Counted from the stretch's first letter, positions 20,735-29,531 are shown. The stretch is DNA of 64,000 nucleotides from Variovorax paradoxus (GCF_022009635.1 NZ_CP091716.1:5787501-5851500), one strand, 5' to 3'. The notes: generated by a model not told the origin, from the sequence alone. Numbers and translations are program-made.

Positions 20735-20765
20735 CCTGCCGGCCCATTCGTGGAACCCCGGCAGG
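20735..20765 (+). terminator. Stem-loop with UUCG cap between gpmA and ctpA
   Basis: CCTGCCGG at 20735-20742 pairs perfectly with CCGGCAGG at 20758-20765. Inside, CCA at 20744-20746 pairs with TGG at 20751-20753 around a TTCG tetraloop, a very stable cap. The downstream flank (CAATTTGCTT) has only a short T-run, so it may be a weak terminator or an RNA-stabilising 3' end for gpmA rather than a full stop. Confidence 0.5.
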
Positions 20766-20823
20766 CAATTTGCTTCCAAGCTGTGTATATTGGTTCGACA
20801 GCCGCCGACAAGGACAACCACTC

Positions 20824-22269
20824 ATGATGGGCCAGAAACTGAAGATCACCGGCTGGGTCGCCGCCGGCGCCGTAGCAGGCGTCCTGACCACCGTCTCGTT
20901 GCAGACAGTCGCACGCGGTTCGCTTGCGCCACTGCCGCTCGAGGAATTGCAGCAGCTCGCTGCCGTCTTCGGCATGGTCAAGAGCGACTACGTCGAGCCG
21001 GTCGACGAGAAAAAGCTCATCTCCGACGCCATTTCCGGCATGGTCGCCGGGCTCGACCCGCATTCCCAGTACTTCGACAAGAAGTCCTTCAAGGAATTCA
21101 GGGAAGGCACCACCGGCCGGTTCGTCGGCGTGGGCATCGAGATTTCGCAGGAAGACGGCCTGATCAAGGTCGTTTCGCCCATCGAAGGCTCCCCGGCTTT
21201 CCGCGCCGGCCTCAAGCCCAATGACCTGATCACCAAGATCGACGACACCGCCGTACGCGGCCTGTCGCTGAACGAGGCGGTCAAGCGCATGCGCGGCGAA
21301 GCCAACACCAAGGTGTTGCTGACCATCTTCCGCAAGGACGAGAGCCGCACCTTCCCGGTCACGATCACGCGCGAGGAAATTCGCACGCAGTCGGTGCGCG
21401 GCAAGATCATGGAGCCCGGCTACGGCTGGATCCGCCTGTCGCAATTCCAGGAACGCACCGTCGACGACTTCGTCAAGAAGATCGACGAGATGTACAAGGA
21501 AGACCCGAACCTCAAGGGCCTGGTGCTCGACCTGCGAAACGACCCGGGCGGCCTGCTCGACGCGGCGGTGGCGGTGTCGTCGGCCTTCCTGCCCGAGAAC
21601 GTCACGGTCGTCACCACCGACGGCCAGCTGGCCGAGAGCAAGTCGATCTACAAGGCGGCGCCGGAGTACTACCAGCGCCGTTCGGGCAGCGACCCGCTGC
21701 GCAGCCTGCCCGCGGCGCTGAAGACCGTGCCGCTGGTGGTGCTGGTGAACGAAGGCTCGGCCTCGGCCAGCGAAATCGTCGCCGGCGCTCTGCAGGACCA
21801 CAAGCGCGCCACCATCATGGGCAGCCAGACCTTCGGCAAGGGCTCGGTGCAGACGGTTCGCCCGCTCGGCCCCGACACCGGCCTGAAGATCACCACCGCG
21901 CGCTACTACACGCCGAGCGGCACCTCGATCCAGGCCAAGGGCATCGTGCCCAACGTGCTGGTCGACGAAAGCGCCGAGGGCAGCCCCTTCGCCGCCCTGC
22001 GCATGCGCGAGGCCGACCTCGAGAAGCATCTGGCCAGCGGCCAGGGCCCCGAAGTCAAGGACCCGGAACGCGAAAAGGCCCGCGACGAAGCCCGCAAGCG
22101 CCTCGAGGAAGAAGCCAAGAAGCCGCCGCAGGACCGCAAGGTGCCCGAGTTCGGCACCGACAAGGACTTCCCGCTGGTGCAGGCGCTCAACCGCCTGAAG
22201 GGCCAGCCCGTGCTCGTGAGCAAAACGCAGGTCATCGTCGACAACAAGGAAGAAAAGAAGGAAAACTGA
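20824..22269 (+). CDS. ctpA: Carboxy-terminal processing protease (S41 family)
   Basis: Periplasmic serine protease of the CtpA/Prc group that trims or degrades envelope proteins such as lytic hydrolases. In 481 residues: an N-terminal signal or anchor (residues 8-28), a PDZ domain around 95-180 with Gly-Val-Gly-Ile-Glu-Ile and Ser-Pro-Ala-Phe-Arg-Ala-Gly, and the S41 domain with Asp-Leu-Arg-Asn-Asp-Pro-Gly-Gly. The catalytic Ser314 lies in Gly-Ser-Ala-Ser-Ala-Ser-Glu and Lys339 in Phe-Gly-Lys-Gly-Ser-Val-Gln; the 25-residue spacing equals that of known enzymes. A charged Lys/Glu-rich tail follows. moeB starts 12 bases after the stop. Confidence 0.95.
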   Translation: MMGQKLKITGWVAAGAVAGVLTTVSLQTVARGSLAPLPLEELQQLAAVFGMVKSDYVEPVDEKKLISDAISGMVAGLDPHSQYFDKKSFKEFREGTTGRFVGVGIEISQEDGLIKVVSPIEGSPAFRAGLKPNDLITKIDDTAVRGLSLNEAVKRMRGEANTKVLLTIFRKDESRTFPVTITREEIRTQSVRGKIMEPGYGWIRLSQFQERTVDDFVKKIDEMYKEDPNLKGLVLDLRNDPGGLLDAAVAVSSAFLPENVTVVTTDGQLAESKSIYKAAPEYYQRRSGSDPLRSLPAALKTVPLVVLVNEGSASASEIVAGALQDHKRATIMGSQTFGKGSVQTVRPLGPDTGLKITTARYYTPSGTSIQAKGIVPNVLVDESAEGSPFAALRMREADLEKHLASGQGPEVKDPEREKARDEARKRLEEEAKKPPQDRKVPEFGTDKDFPLVQALNRLKGQPVLVSKTQVIVDNKEEKKEN

Positions 22270-22281
22270 GCCCGGTGGCGC

Positions 22282-23040
22282 ATGGAAGATAGCCAGCTGC
22301 TGCGCTACTCGCGCCACATCCTTCTGGAGGAATTCGGCATTGACGGGCAGGAGCGCGTCAGTGCCGGACGGGTTCTCATGATCGGCGCCGGCGGGCTGGG
22401 CTCGCCGGTTGCGCTCTACCTTGCCGCCGCAGGGGTCGGCCACATCGTGCTGGTCGACGACGACGAGGTCGATCTCACCAATCTCCAGCGCCAGGTCGCC
22501 CACACGCACGCGCGGGTCGGGCTGTCCAAGGTCGAATCAGCCGCGCAGGCCATGCGCGACATCAACCCCGACATTTACATCGAGACGCACGCGGTGCGGG
22601 CCGACGATGCACTGCTGTCGCGCCTGGTCAGTCAGGCCGACGTGGTGATCGACTGCTGCGACAACTTCGCCACCCGGCAGGCCGTCAATCGTGCCTGCGT
22701 GGCGCATGCCAAGCCGCTGGTTGCCGGTGCGGCGATCCGCTTCGACGGGCAACTGAGCGTGTACGACACGCGCGATGCGGCTTCCCCCTGCTATGCCTGC
22801 CTGTTCCCGCCAGACGCGACTTTCGAGGAAACGCGCTGCGCGGTACTGGGCGTGTTCGGTCCCGTGGTCGGAACGATCGGCACGCTGCAGGCCAGCGAAG
22901 CGCTCAAGCTGCTCGCCGGCATCGGTCCGTCATTGGCGGGCAAGCTGTTGATGTTCGACGGACGCAGTACCAGCTTCGACACCTTGCGTGTGGCGCGGGA
23001 CCCGCATTGCAGCGTCTGCGGGCAACGTCCCCACGCTTAG
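22282..23040 (+). CDS. moeB: MoeB/ThiF-family adenylyltransferase
   Basis: E1-like enzyme that adenylates the C-terminal Gly-Gly of a sulfur-carrier protein (MoaD for molybdopterin, or ThiS). The 252-residue protein has Arg-Tyr-Ser-Arg-His-Ile-Leu-Leu near the start, the ATP site Ile-Gly-Ala-Gly-Gly-Leu-Gly-Ser-Pro, Asp-Asp-Asp-Glu-Val-Asp-Leu-Thr-Asn-Leu-Gln-Arg-Gln, Asp-Cys-Cys-Asp-Asn-Phe-Ala-Thr-Arg, and two Cys-X2-Cys zinc pairs (Cys-Tyr-Ala-Cys and Cys-Ser-Val-Cys). No rhodanese domain is fused. Whether it serves MoaD, ThiS or both is not decided by sequence. Its stop overlaps that of the convergent AsmA-like gene. Confidence 0.9.
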   Translation: MEDSQLLRYSRHILLEEFGIDGQERVSAGRVLMIGAGGLGSPVALYLAAAGVGHIVLVDDDEVDLTNLQRQVAHTHARVGLSKVESAAQAMRDINPDIYIETHAVRADDALLSRLVSQADVVIDCCDNFATRQAVNRACVAHAKPLVAGAAIRFDGQLSVYDTRDAASPCYACLFPPDATFEETRCAVLGVFGPVVGTIGTLQASEALKLLAGIGPSLAGKLLMFDGRSTSFDTLRVARDPHCSVCGQRPHA

Positions 23041-25058
23041 GGCTGCTTCACAGGCTGCTTGGCGCCCTTCGCCTTCGCGGCGCCATTGGCTGCCGCCCCT
23101 GCCGTCGGGCGGTTCGCATCGCCCAGCACGCCCTTGCAATCGGCATCTTCGCCCGGCCCGGTCTCGATGGTCGCGGCCAGCGCCAGCAAAGGATTGATGG
23201 CCCCCAGCGCCAGCGCGGCCAGCCCGCGCTCGGCCAACGGCGTCACCTGCAGGCCGCCCTTGGGCGCCCCGAACGTACCGCTCACCACCAGCGGCGTGCG
23301 GATCGAGAGGATGCTCTTGCTCTTCGGCTCCGGGCGGATCACGAAATCCAGGCCCTCGGTCGCAAGATTGGCCTGGCCGGTGGCGGTGAACACCGCGTTG
23401 GTCGTGTCCAGCACCAGCGTGCGTCCGGTCATCAGCCCCTTGTTCACGTCGAAGGCCAGGGCCGCGCAGCGCAGCTCCACATTGCGGTCGCCGCGCAGCA
23501 GGAACTTGATGATGTCACCGCCCACCAGCGTCGCGAACACGGGCAGCAGGTTGCCGAACTGGCCGCGCCCCGAGATCACAGCCACGTCGCCGGACACGCC
23601 GCCCAGCCAGTTGGCCACCGTGCTGCCCGAACCCGACAGGTTGACGCGCCCGTCCAGCCGTCCCACGCTGTTGCCGGTGGTCTCCAGCTTGGGGAACAGG
23701 CGGGCCAGCTGCATGGCGCGCACATCGAGCGAGGCGCGGATGTCCGCCGGGTTCTTCGAGGCGTCGATGCGGATCGCACCGCCGAGCTTGCCGCCGGCCA
23801 CGCCCAGGTCGAGCGGATCGAGCGTGAGCACACCGTTGTCCAGCTTCACCTGCACGCTGCCACGGTCGAGCGGAATGTCGCGCACGTTCTGGATGCGGTC
23901 TGCGGTGTACTTGACGTCGGCATTCATGGCGCGCAGACGCTCGAAGTCGAGCGGCGCGGTGGGCAGCACCTTGCCGCCCGCCCGCTTGACCTGCGTCACG
24001 GTCGGCGGGGGCGCCACGCCTTCCACCGTGTTGGCGGTGCGCGCGGTGGGCGGCAGGCCGATCAGCGGGCCGAGGTCGTCCATGTCCATCACCCGCGAGC
24101 GCAGTTCGCCCGACAGGTGCGGCAGCTTGCCGGCCTGGTCGAAACGCATGTCGCCGGAAATGTCGGACAGGCCCAGCTTGCCCTTGAGGCCAGCCACGCC
24201 CCACAGGGTGCCGCGCTTGCTCAGGTCGCCGCTCAATGCGTAGGGCGAGGTCTGCGGCAGCGCGATGCCCAGCAGCGGGAACAGCGCACCCAGCGTCTGA
24301 CCCTTGAGTTCGAACTTGGCGTCGATGCCATCGAGCCCCGAGAGCTCGGCCACGGTGCCGCTCGCCTTCAACTGGGTCTGGCCGGCGGCCGCGTTGATTT
24401 CCAGCGGGAACGGCGGCGCGCCCGTGGCGTTGATCTGGAGCACGTTGCCGGTGCGGCCGTTGGCGGTCAGCGGCTGGCCCTTGTAGCGGCCCTTGATGCG
24501 GTAGCTGAGCGGCATTTCGCCGCGGCTGGTGTCATAGCTCAGGTCGGCATGCAGGTCGACGCCCAGATGCTTGGCCAGGAAGTCGACCGCCCCGCTGTCG
24601 ACCTGTATCAGGCCGATGCTGGGCACGGTGCCTGAATCGGAGGTGTCCTTGCCAAGCGCCCAGGTGCGGCGCCCGTCCTGCTCCATCTGCAGGCCCACGG
24701 TGGGCGAGAACAGCGCCAGGCGCGGAATGTTCACCTTGCTGGCCAGAAGCGGCCAGATGCGGATGTCGAACTCGGCCCGGTCCGCCTTCACCAGGTAGGG
24801 GTCCCGCGCCCACGAGGGGTTCGCGAACTCGATGCCGTCGAACTTGACGGTGGCCTGCCGCCAGCCGAGGTTCACGTCGAGCCGGCGCGTGATCTCGAAC
24901 TTGCGGCCGGTCTTCTCGCTCACATAGCGATTGACAGGCTCGCGCAGCACGTCCCACGGAAAGAACGCCAGCACCAGCACCAGCGCGGCCAGCAGCAGCA
25001 CCACGAAAGCCAGCAGTTTCTGCCACAGGGGCCGTGAGCGAAGAATGTTCGTTGCCAT
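23037..25058 (-). CDS. AsmA family protein
   Basis: A 673-residue envelope protein with an N-terminal membrane anchor (residues 13-33) and a long periplasmic body rich in beta-strands, as in AsmA/TamB-type proteins that bridge the periplasm and affect lipid transport. Family marks are the N-terminal Phe-Pro-Trp-Asp-Val-Leu-Arg-Glu-Pro-Val-Asn-Arg-Tyr-Val-Ser-Glu-Lys-Thr-Gly-Arg segment and, in the C-terminal AsmA_2 part, Gly-Arg-Leu-Asp-Gly-Arg-Val-Asn-Leu-Ser-Gly-Ser-Gly with Val-Ala-Asn-Trp-Leu-Gly-Gly and Arg-Cys-Ala-Ala-Leu. The C-terminus is Ala/Lys-rich and probably disordered. The 237 bases upstream should hold its promoter and that of the receiver protein; I see no clear boxes there. 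Confidence 0.88.
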   Translation of the reverse strand: MATNILRSRPLWQKLLAFVVLLLAALVLVLAFFPWDVLREPVNRYVSEKTGRKFEITRRLDVNLGWRQATVKFDGIEFANPSWARDPYLVKADRAEFDIRIWPLLASKVNIPRLALFSPTVGLQMEQDGRRTWALGKDTSDSGTVPSIGLIQVDSGAVDFLAKHLGVDLHADLSYDTSRGEMPLSYRIKGRYKGQPLTANGRTGNVLQINATGAPPFPLEINAAAGQTQLKASGTVAELSGLDGIDAKFELKGQTLGALFPLLGIALPQTSPYALSGDLSKRGTLWGVAGLKGKLGLSDISGDMRFDQAGKLPHLSGELRSRVMDMDDLGPLIGLPPTARTANTVEGVAPPPTVTQVKRAGGKVLPTAPLDFERLRAMNADVKYTADRIQNVRDIPLDRGSVQVKLDNGVLTLDPLDLGVAGGKLGGAIRIDASKNPADIRASLDVRAMQLARLFPKLETTGNSVGRLDGRVNLSGSGSTVANWLGGVSGDVAVISGRGQFGNLLPVFATLVGGDIIKFLLRGDRNVELRCAALAFDVNKGLMTGRTLVLDTTNAVFTATGQANLATEGLDFVIRPEPKSKSILSIRTPLVVSGTFGAPKGGLQVTPLAERGLAALALGAINPLLALAATIETGPGEDADCKGVLGDANRPTAGAAANGAAKAKGAKQPVKQP

Positions 25059-25295
25059 GTCTTATGGAATACCTTGGGCACGACCCGTCCAGGGTCGGCA
25101 GTAGACCGCAGAAACCGTGCGGCATTGCCTACGGCGGAAGCTTTGTTTGTGCATCGTCGGAACCCGCCTACAACGCCCGGTCCTTGAAGCTTGCATGATG
25201 CGCGACAAGGAGGCCTCAATGTCCACTTGCAGGCATTCCCACAGGCGGGGGCGCTTCGGATGCTCCTGCCAACGTAAGAGGAAGCGCGGTTCGGC

Positions 25296-25703
25296 ATGGA
25301 TCCCAGATTGCAGACTTACGTCGTCGAAGACAACCTCACGATCCGTGAAAACCTTATTGGCACCCTGGAAGAACTCGCCTGCGCCGCAGTCGTCGGCTTT
25401 GCCGAGACAGAGAGCGGCGCGCGCGACTGGCTGCAGGCGCATACCGGCGACTGGGACCTTGCCATCGTCGACCTCTTTCTCAAGCAGGGAAGCGGCCTGG
25501 GTGTGCTGCAGGCCTGCCAGGCACGCGGCCCGACCCAGAAGGTGGTGGTGCTCAGCAACTACGCCACGCCGGACATCCGGCGGCGCTGCGCCGAATTCGG
25601 GGTCGACGCGGTGTTCGACAAGTCGAACGAAATCGACGCGCTGGTCGACTTCTGCCTCGGGCAGGCGAGCGCGTTGCGCGCCTCGCCGCGGGCCGCGGGC
25701 TGA
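25296..25703 (+). CDS. Stand-alone response-regulator receiver protein
   Basis: A 135-residue single-domain receiver with no output domain. The acidic pocket (Glu11, Asp12), phospho-acceptor Asp59 in Ile-Val-Asp-Leu-Phe-Leu, Ser87 and Lys109 in Phe-Asp-Lys-Ser are all in the expected places, so it should be phosphorylated. Receivers like this act as phosphate sinks, relay intermediates or diffusible switches. The C-terminal 15 residues are an Ala/Arg tail. It is convergent with the NarL-type regulator 40 bases away, and a histidine kinase lies just beyond, so it may share that kinase. Confidence 0.87.
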   Translation: MDPRLQTYVVEDNLTIRENLIGTLEELACAAVVGFAETESGARDWLQAHTGDWDLAIVDLFLKQGSGLGVLQACQARGPTQKVVVLSNYATPDIRRRCAEFGVDAVFDKSNEIDALVDFCLGQASALRASPRAAG

Positions 25704-25743
25704 AGAGGCCGCGTTGGGCCCCTTCCCTATTCCCCGGCTGGCC

Positions 25744-26376
25744 TCAATCGATCAGCTTGTTCTTCAGCGCGTAGTACGTCAGGTCGCTGTTGGAGGAAAG
25801 ATTCATCTTCTCCATCAGGCGCGTACGGTAGGTGCTCACCGTCTTCACCGACAGCGACAGCGTCTTGGCGATGTCGCCGGCGGTCTCGCCCTTGGCCAGC
25901 TTCAGGAACACCTGGAACTCGCGCTCCGAGAGCTGTTCGTGCGGCGCGGCGTCGTCCTTGCGGTCGAGCTGGCGGGCCAGCAGTTCGGCCACGGCGGGCG
26001 TGATGTAGCGCCGGCCCAGCGAAATGGTGCGGATGGCGTTGACGATCTCGATCGGATCGCACTCCTTGTTGAGGTAGCCGCTCGCGCCCTGACGGATCAG
26101 GTTCATCGCGTAGTGCTCCTCGGGGTAGCCGCTCAGGATCAGGATGCCGACGTCCGGCGCCTTGGCGCGGATCATGGCAAGCGCGTCGATCCCGCTTTGC
26201 CCCGGCATCGAAAGATCCATGACCAGCACGTCCAACTCCGTGGTGCGCACCAGTTCGATGGCTTCACGCCCGCTGGCCGCTTCGCCCGCCACGCGCAGGT
26301 CCACGTGCTCGGAGAAGAACTGCCGGAGGCCGGATCGCACGATGGCGTGGTCGTCCACAATTCCGATTTTGATCAT
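25744..26376 (-). CDS. NarL/FixJ-family response regulator
   Basis: A 210-residue DNA-binding response regulator. Receiver domain at residues 1-120 with Asp8/Asp9, phospho-acceptor Asp54, Ser82 and Lys104. LuxR-type helix-turn-helix at about 146-205 with Leu-Ser-Glu-Arg-Glu-Phe-Gln-Val, Gly-Glu-Thr-Ala-Gly-Asp-Ile-Ala and Ser-Val-Lys-Thr-Val-Ser-Thr-Tyr-Arg. This is the UvrY/NarL arrangement. It is divergent from the histidine kinase, 107 bases between starts, so the pair probably form one two-component system controlled from a shared region. The targets are unknown; the stress-type genes downstream of the kinase are candidates. Confidence 0.93.
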   Translation of the reverse strand: MIKIGIVDDHAIVRSGLRQFFSEHVDLRVAGEAASGREAIELVRTTELDVLVMDLSMPGQSGIDALAMIRAKAPDVGILILSGYPEEHYAMNLIRQGASGYLNKECDPIEIVNAIRTISLGRRYITPAVAELLARQLDRKDDAAPHEQLSEREFQVFLKLAKGETAGDIAKTLSLSVKTVSTYRTRLMEKMNLSSNSDLTYYALKNKLID

Positions 26377-26483
26377 CTGTTACTTTCGTCGTTGTGTTGC
26401 GCGCATGCGGGCCGCAACATGCCGGGTCCCTGATTGTTGTCAATTATTCACGAACTTGCGTAGTAAGCAGCCTTGAAAGTTTC

Positions 26484-27827
26484 ATGCACTGGTTAGCCCC
26501 TCCAAGAATGGCCTTGAGCCTGCTGCTCGCGGCACTGGCCGCGCTGGCCCTCGTCGGCATCAACGAGGCCGGCTACCGGCAGTCCAGCCGCGCCCTCGCC
26601 GACATCGAGGAGGCGCAGCAGGTGCGCGGCACGCTCAACCAGATCCTGCAGAACATGCTGGACGCCGAGACCGGCCAGCGGGGCTACCTGCTGACCGGCG
26701 AGGCGAACTACCGGCAGCCGTACGACACGGCGGTGAAGCAGGTCGACGGCAACCTCGCGACGCTGCGCCGGCTCTACGCCGGCCGCCCGGCCGAACTCAC
26801 CCAGCTGGCCGAACTCTCCAAGCACGTGCTGCGCAAGGTGGCCGAGATGGACATGAGCGTGCGCCTGCGCCAGGACGGCAAGGAGGACGCCTGGAAGTTC
26901 GTCATCACGACCGACGTGGGCCGCGAGGAGATGGATTCGATCCGCACCACGGCGGGCGAGCTGGTCCGGATCAGCAACGACACGCTGCACCAGAGCCAGG
27001 TGCAGGTGCTCAAGTCGCTGCAGCTGGCGCGCATCGGCACCGCCATCGTGGCGCTGGCCGCGCTGCTCGCCTTCTTCCTGTACCTGCGGCAGACGCACGC
27101 GCTGCGCTCCATCGGCGAGCGCCAGCAGGAAACCCTTCAGCGCGAAAGGAATGCGCTGGAAGACGAAGTGCGCGAGCGCACCGCCTCGCTGGCCGAGCTG
27201 GCGACCCACCTGCAGGATGTGCGCGAAACCGAGCGCGGCTACCTCGCACGCGAACTGCACGACGAACTGGGCTCGCTGCTCACCGCCGCCAAGCTCGACG
27301 TGGCTCGGCTGAAGTCGCGGCTGGCGGATTCGCCCGACGCCATCCAGCGGCTGCAGCATTTGACCGAGCTGCTCAACAGCGGCATCGCGCTCAAGCGCCG
27401 CATCATCGAAGACCTGCGGCCCTCGTCGCTGTCGAACCTCGGACTGGTCGCGTCGCTGGAGATCCTGGGACGCGAATTCGCCGAGCGCTCGGGCCTGCAG
27501 ATCGAGATGGCGCTGGAGCCGGTGACCATGGACGAATCGCGCCAGCTCACCATCTACCGCATGGTGCAGGAGAGCCTGACCAACATCGGCAAGTACGCGG
27601 AGGCCAGCGAGGCCACCATCGTGCTGAAGAACTACGAGAACCACGTGATCGTGGAAGTGGCGGACAACGGCAAGGGCTTCGACACCCTGCGCATGCGCCC
27701 GTCGACGCATGGCCTGGCGGGCATGCGGCATCGCGTGGAGGCGGCGCGCGGCAAGCTGACGGTGTCGTCGACCCCCGGCAAGGGCACGCGGCTGAGCGCC
27801 ATGCTGCCGGTGGTGCGCCCGACCTGA
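26484..27827 (+). CDS. CHASE3-domain sensor histidine kinase (HisKA_3 type)
   Basis: A 447-residue membrane sensor kinase. Transmembrane helices at about 10-26 and 182-201 enclose a periplasmic CHASE3 domain, recognisable by Asp-Ala-Glu-Thr-Gly-Gln-Arg-Gly-Tyr-Leu-Leu-Thr-Gly at 60-72. A coiled coil at 205-250 leads into the HisKA_3 dimerisation domain with phospho-accepting His259 in Glu-Leu-His-Asp-Glu. The ATPase domain has the N-box around Asn367 and Asp394-Asn-Gly-Lys-Gly-Phe. HisKA_3 kinases pair with NarL-type regulators, which fits the divergent neighbour. I chose the ATG at 26484; the 30 codons upstream look non-coding. The ligand is unknown. Confidence 0.92.
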   Translation: MHWLAPPRMALSLLLAALAALALVGINEAGYRQSSRALADIEEAQQVRGTLNQILQNMLDAETGQRGYLLTGEANYRQPYDTAVKQVDGNLATLRRLYAGRPAELTQLAELSKHVLRKVAEMDMSVRLRQDGKEDAWKFVITTDVGREEMDSIRTTAGELVRISNDTLHQSQVQVLKSLQLARIGTAIVALAALLAFFLYLRQTHALRSIGERQQETLQRERNALEDEVRERTASLAELATHLQDVRETERGYLARELHDELGSLLTAAKLDVARLKSRLADSPDAIQRLQHLTELLNSGIALKRRIIEDLRPSSLSNLGLVASLEILGREFAERSGLQIEMALEPVTMDESRQLTIYRMVQESLTNIGKYAEASEATIVLKNYENHVIVEVADNGKGFDTLRMRPSTHGLAGMRHRVEAARGKLTVSSTPGKGTRLSAMLPVVRPT

Positions 27828-28019
27828 GCCTGGCGGCCCGGCCGTCCAATCGGCCGCACTCGGCCCACTCGGCTATCTCCTACGCACCCCGCCCCCGACC
27901 GCTGACAGGTCCGGCGCGAGGGGCCACTTAAGGTTGCTCCTGTGCCATTCGCAGCTTCCCAGAAGCCCTCCGGATGTGCCGTTTTCAAAACAACGAGGGA
28001 AGCCTCGAAGGAGTTCCAC

Positions 28020-28184
28020 ATGCTGCATTACGCCGTGGTTTTTCTGGTCATTGCGCTCATCGCCGCCCTGTTCGGCTTCGGTGGCATCGCCGCCAGCGCG
28101 GTCGGCATCGCCAAGATTCTTTTCGTGATCTTCGCCATCCTGGCTATCGCGAGCTTCCTGAGCGGCTTGCTCCGACGCAAGTAG
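28020..28184 (+). CDS. DUF1328 small membrane protein
   Basis: A 54-residue protein made almost entirely of two hydrophobic helices with the DUF1328 signature: [20 protein letters not shown], and a short Arg-Arg-Lys end. The family (E. coli YtjA) is often linked to general stress but has no known activity. An AAGGAG ribosome site ends seven bases before the ATG, immediately after a small hairpin (CGAGG-GAAG-CCTCG, 27994-28007). It opens a run of stress-type genes reading the same way. Confidence 0.88.
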   Translation: MLHYAVVFLVIALIAALFGFGGIAASAVGIAKILFVIFAILAIASFLSGLLRRK

Positions 28185-28238
28185 CGTAGTTACGATCAAC
28201 AGGCTCCCGCATTTCATCTTCCCGGAAAGGACTTACAC

Positions 28239-28613
28239 ATGAACACGACCAAGACTCCCTCGCAGCTCGCCGACGACGCGCGTCAGACCGCCAACGAAGC
28301 GGTGGAATCGACCCGCGCCTATGCACAGAACGCGGTGAATGCGGCGGGTGAAAAGGTCCGCGAACTGCGCCGCGACGCCGAGCCTGCCGTGGAGCAACTC
28401 GCAGCCCGCGTGCAGCAAGCCGTGCAGCGCGGCCTCGACGCGGCGTCCACCACCGGCGCGCGCGCCCAGCGCCGCATCGGCCAAGCCGCCGACGTGACCG
28501 GCCGCTACATCTCCGACCAACCCGTGCGCTCGGTGCTGATCGCCGCCGCAGCGGGCGCCGCCATCACCGCGCTCATCGTGCTGGCCAGCCGCCGCAGCCG
28601 GGACGACTACTGA
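28239..28613 (+). CDS. DUF883 (ElaB/YqjD-like) membrane-anchored protein
   Basis: A 124-residue protein: a long helical, Ala/Glu/Arg-rich region (1-90) followed by a single C-terminal transmembrane helix (about 96-116) with Arg residues after it. This is the ElaB/YqjD/DUF883 architecture; in E. coli those tail-anchored proteins bind ribosomes and associate with the inner membrane in stationary phase. The Pro-Val-Arg-Ser-Val-Leu-Ile-Ala-Ala-Ala-Ala-Gly before the helix is typical. A GGAAAGGA ribosome site lies upstream. It is followed by YqjE- and YqjK-like genes, as in the E. coli yqjCDEK group. Confidence 0.85.
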   Translation: MNTTKTPSQLADDARQTANEAVESTRAYAQNAVNAAGEKVRELRRDAEPAVEQLAARVQQAVQRGLDAASTTGARAQRRIGQAADVTGRYISDQPVRSVLIAAAAGAAITALIVLASRRSRDDY

Positions 28614-28648
28614 TCCGCTGAGTTCCAGTTCCACCGATCCCCGGCACC

Positions 28649-29032
28649 ATGCTTCATCCGATTTTTTCCACGGTGCTCGGGCATCCGGAACTCGTTGCTG
28701 AACACCTCGCCAACTACGCCGCCCTCGTCCGCCAGGAAACTGCGCAGGCGGGGCGCGGTCTCGTCGCCCGCATCGTCGCGGGGGTGCTGGCCGCGGCCAG
28801 CGCCATGCTGGCCCTCGGGCTGATCGGCGTGGCCGTGCTGCTCGGCGTGCTGCACGGCAGTTTTCACTGGGTGCTGGTGGCCGTACCCGGCGTGGCCGTG
28901 GTGATCGCGGCGTTCTGCGCCTGGTACGCGACACGCCCCAGCCCGAGCCACGGTTTCGACGACCTGCGCTCGCAACTCGAGGCCGACCTGCAGGCCTTGC
29001 ATGACGCCGGAGCCCATCATGGCCAGCGCTGA
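28649..29032 (+). CDS. YqjE-like phage-holin-family membrane protein
   Basis: A 127-residue protein of the YqjE/holin-superfamily-III kind. Residues 1-45 are soluble and helical (Glu-His-Leu-Ala-Asn-Tyr-Ala-Ala-Leu-Val-Arg-Gln-Glu). Two transmembrane helices follow at about 46-70 and 76-97, then an acidic amphipathic tail. Despite the 'holin' name these proteins are chromosomal stress genes and no lysis gene is nearby. It overlaps the next gene by 14 bases in a different frame, which supports an operon with the DUF883 and YqjK-like genes. Confidence 0.82.
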   Translation: MLHPIFSTVLGHPELVAEHLANYAALVRQETAQAGRGLVARIVAGVLAAASAMLALGLIGVAVLLGVLHGSFHWVLVAVPGVAVVIAAFCAWYATRPSPSHGFDDLRSQLEADLQALHDAGAHHGQR

Positions 29033-29531
29033 CCGCACACCCCTGACCCCGCAGCAACGCCTGGCCCTCTCGCGCCGCGCGCTGGTGCGCCAGCTCAACG
29101 GCGGCGGAGAGGACGCGCACGACGCGTTCCTGAACCACGCCCCCGCGAGCGCAGCCGACGACGACCTGGAATACGCGCACCACGACGCCGCGCAAGCAGG
29201 CCACGCAGAGCGCCACCAGCCGAACGGCGCTGGCGGCGGTGTCTGGGTGCCGCTCGCGCGCAGCATCGTGCAGCGCTGGTGGCGCCGCCATCCCGCCCAT
29301 GCGGCAGGCCAGCTGGCCCGCCCGATGCTCGAGCACTACGCCCGCAAGCAGCCCGCCAAGCTGATGGCTGTGGCCGCGGCGACCGGCGCGGTGCTGGTGC
29401 TCGTGAAGCCGTGGCGCCTGCTCTCGGTCACGGCCGTGCTGGCGGCGGTACTGAAGACATCCGACGTGGCTGACATCGTCAACACGTTGATGCAGAAGAA
29501 CCCAAGCCCCCCACGAAAGGACCCTCCATGA
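29019..29531 (+). CDS. YqjK-like stress-cluster protein
   Basis: A 170-residue protein in the position of yqjK. The N-terminus has Leu-Thr-Pro-Gln-Gln-Arg-Leu-Ala-Leu-Ser-Arg-Arg-Ala-Leu-Val-Arg-Gln-Leu; a His/Asp-rich linker follows, then a Trp-Trp-Arg-Arg-His-Pro segment and one or two short hydrophobic helices near 118-150. Sequence similarity to YqjK is weak and mainly by context. The start at 29019 follows a CCGGAG-like ribosome site; an ATG six codons earlier is also possible. Its stop overlaps the ATG of the ferritin-like gene by four bases. Confidence 0.62.
   Translation: MASADRTPLTPQQRLALSRRALVRQLNGGGEDAHDAFLNHAPASAADDDLEYAHHDAAQAGHAERHQPNGAGGGVWVPLARSIVQRWWRRHPAHAAGQLARPMLEHYARKQPAKLMAVAAATGAVLVLVKPWRLLSVTAVLAAVLKTSDVADIVNTLMQKNPSPPRKDPP

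Noticed and set aside
28649..29032. Phage holin suggesting a prophage remnant
   Set aside because: The family includes chromosomal YqjE proteins, and the neighbours are YqjD/YqjK-type stress genes, not lysis or structural phage genes.
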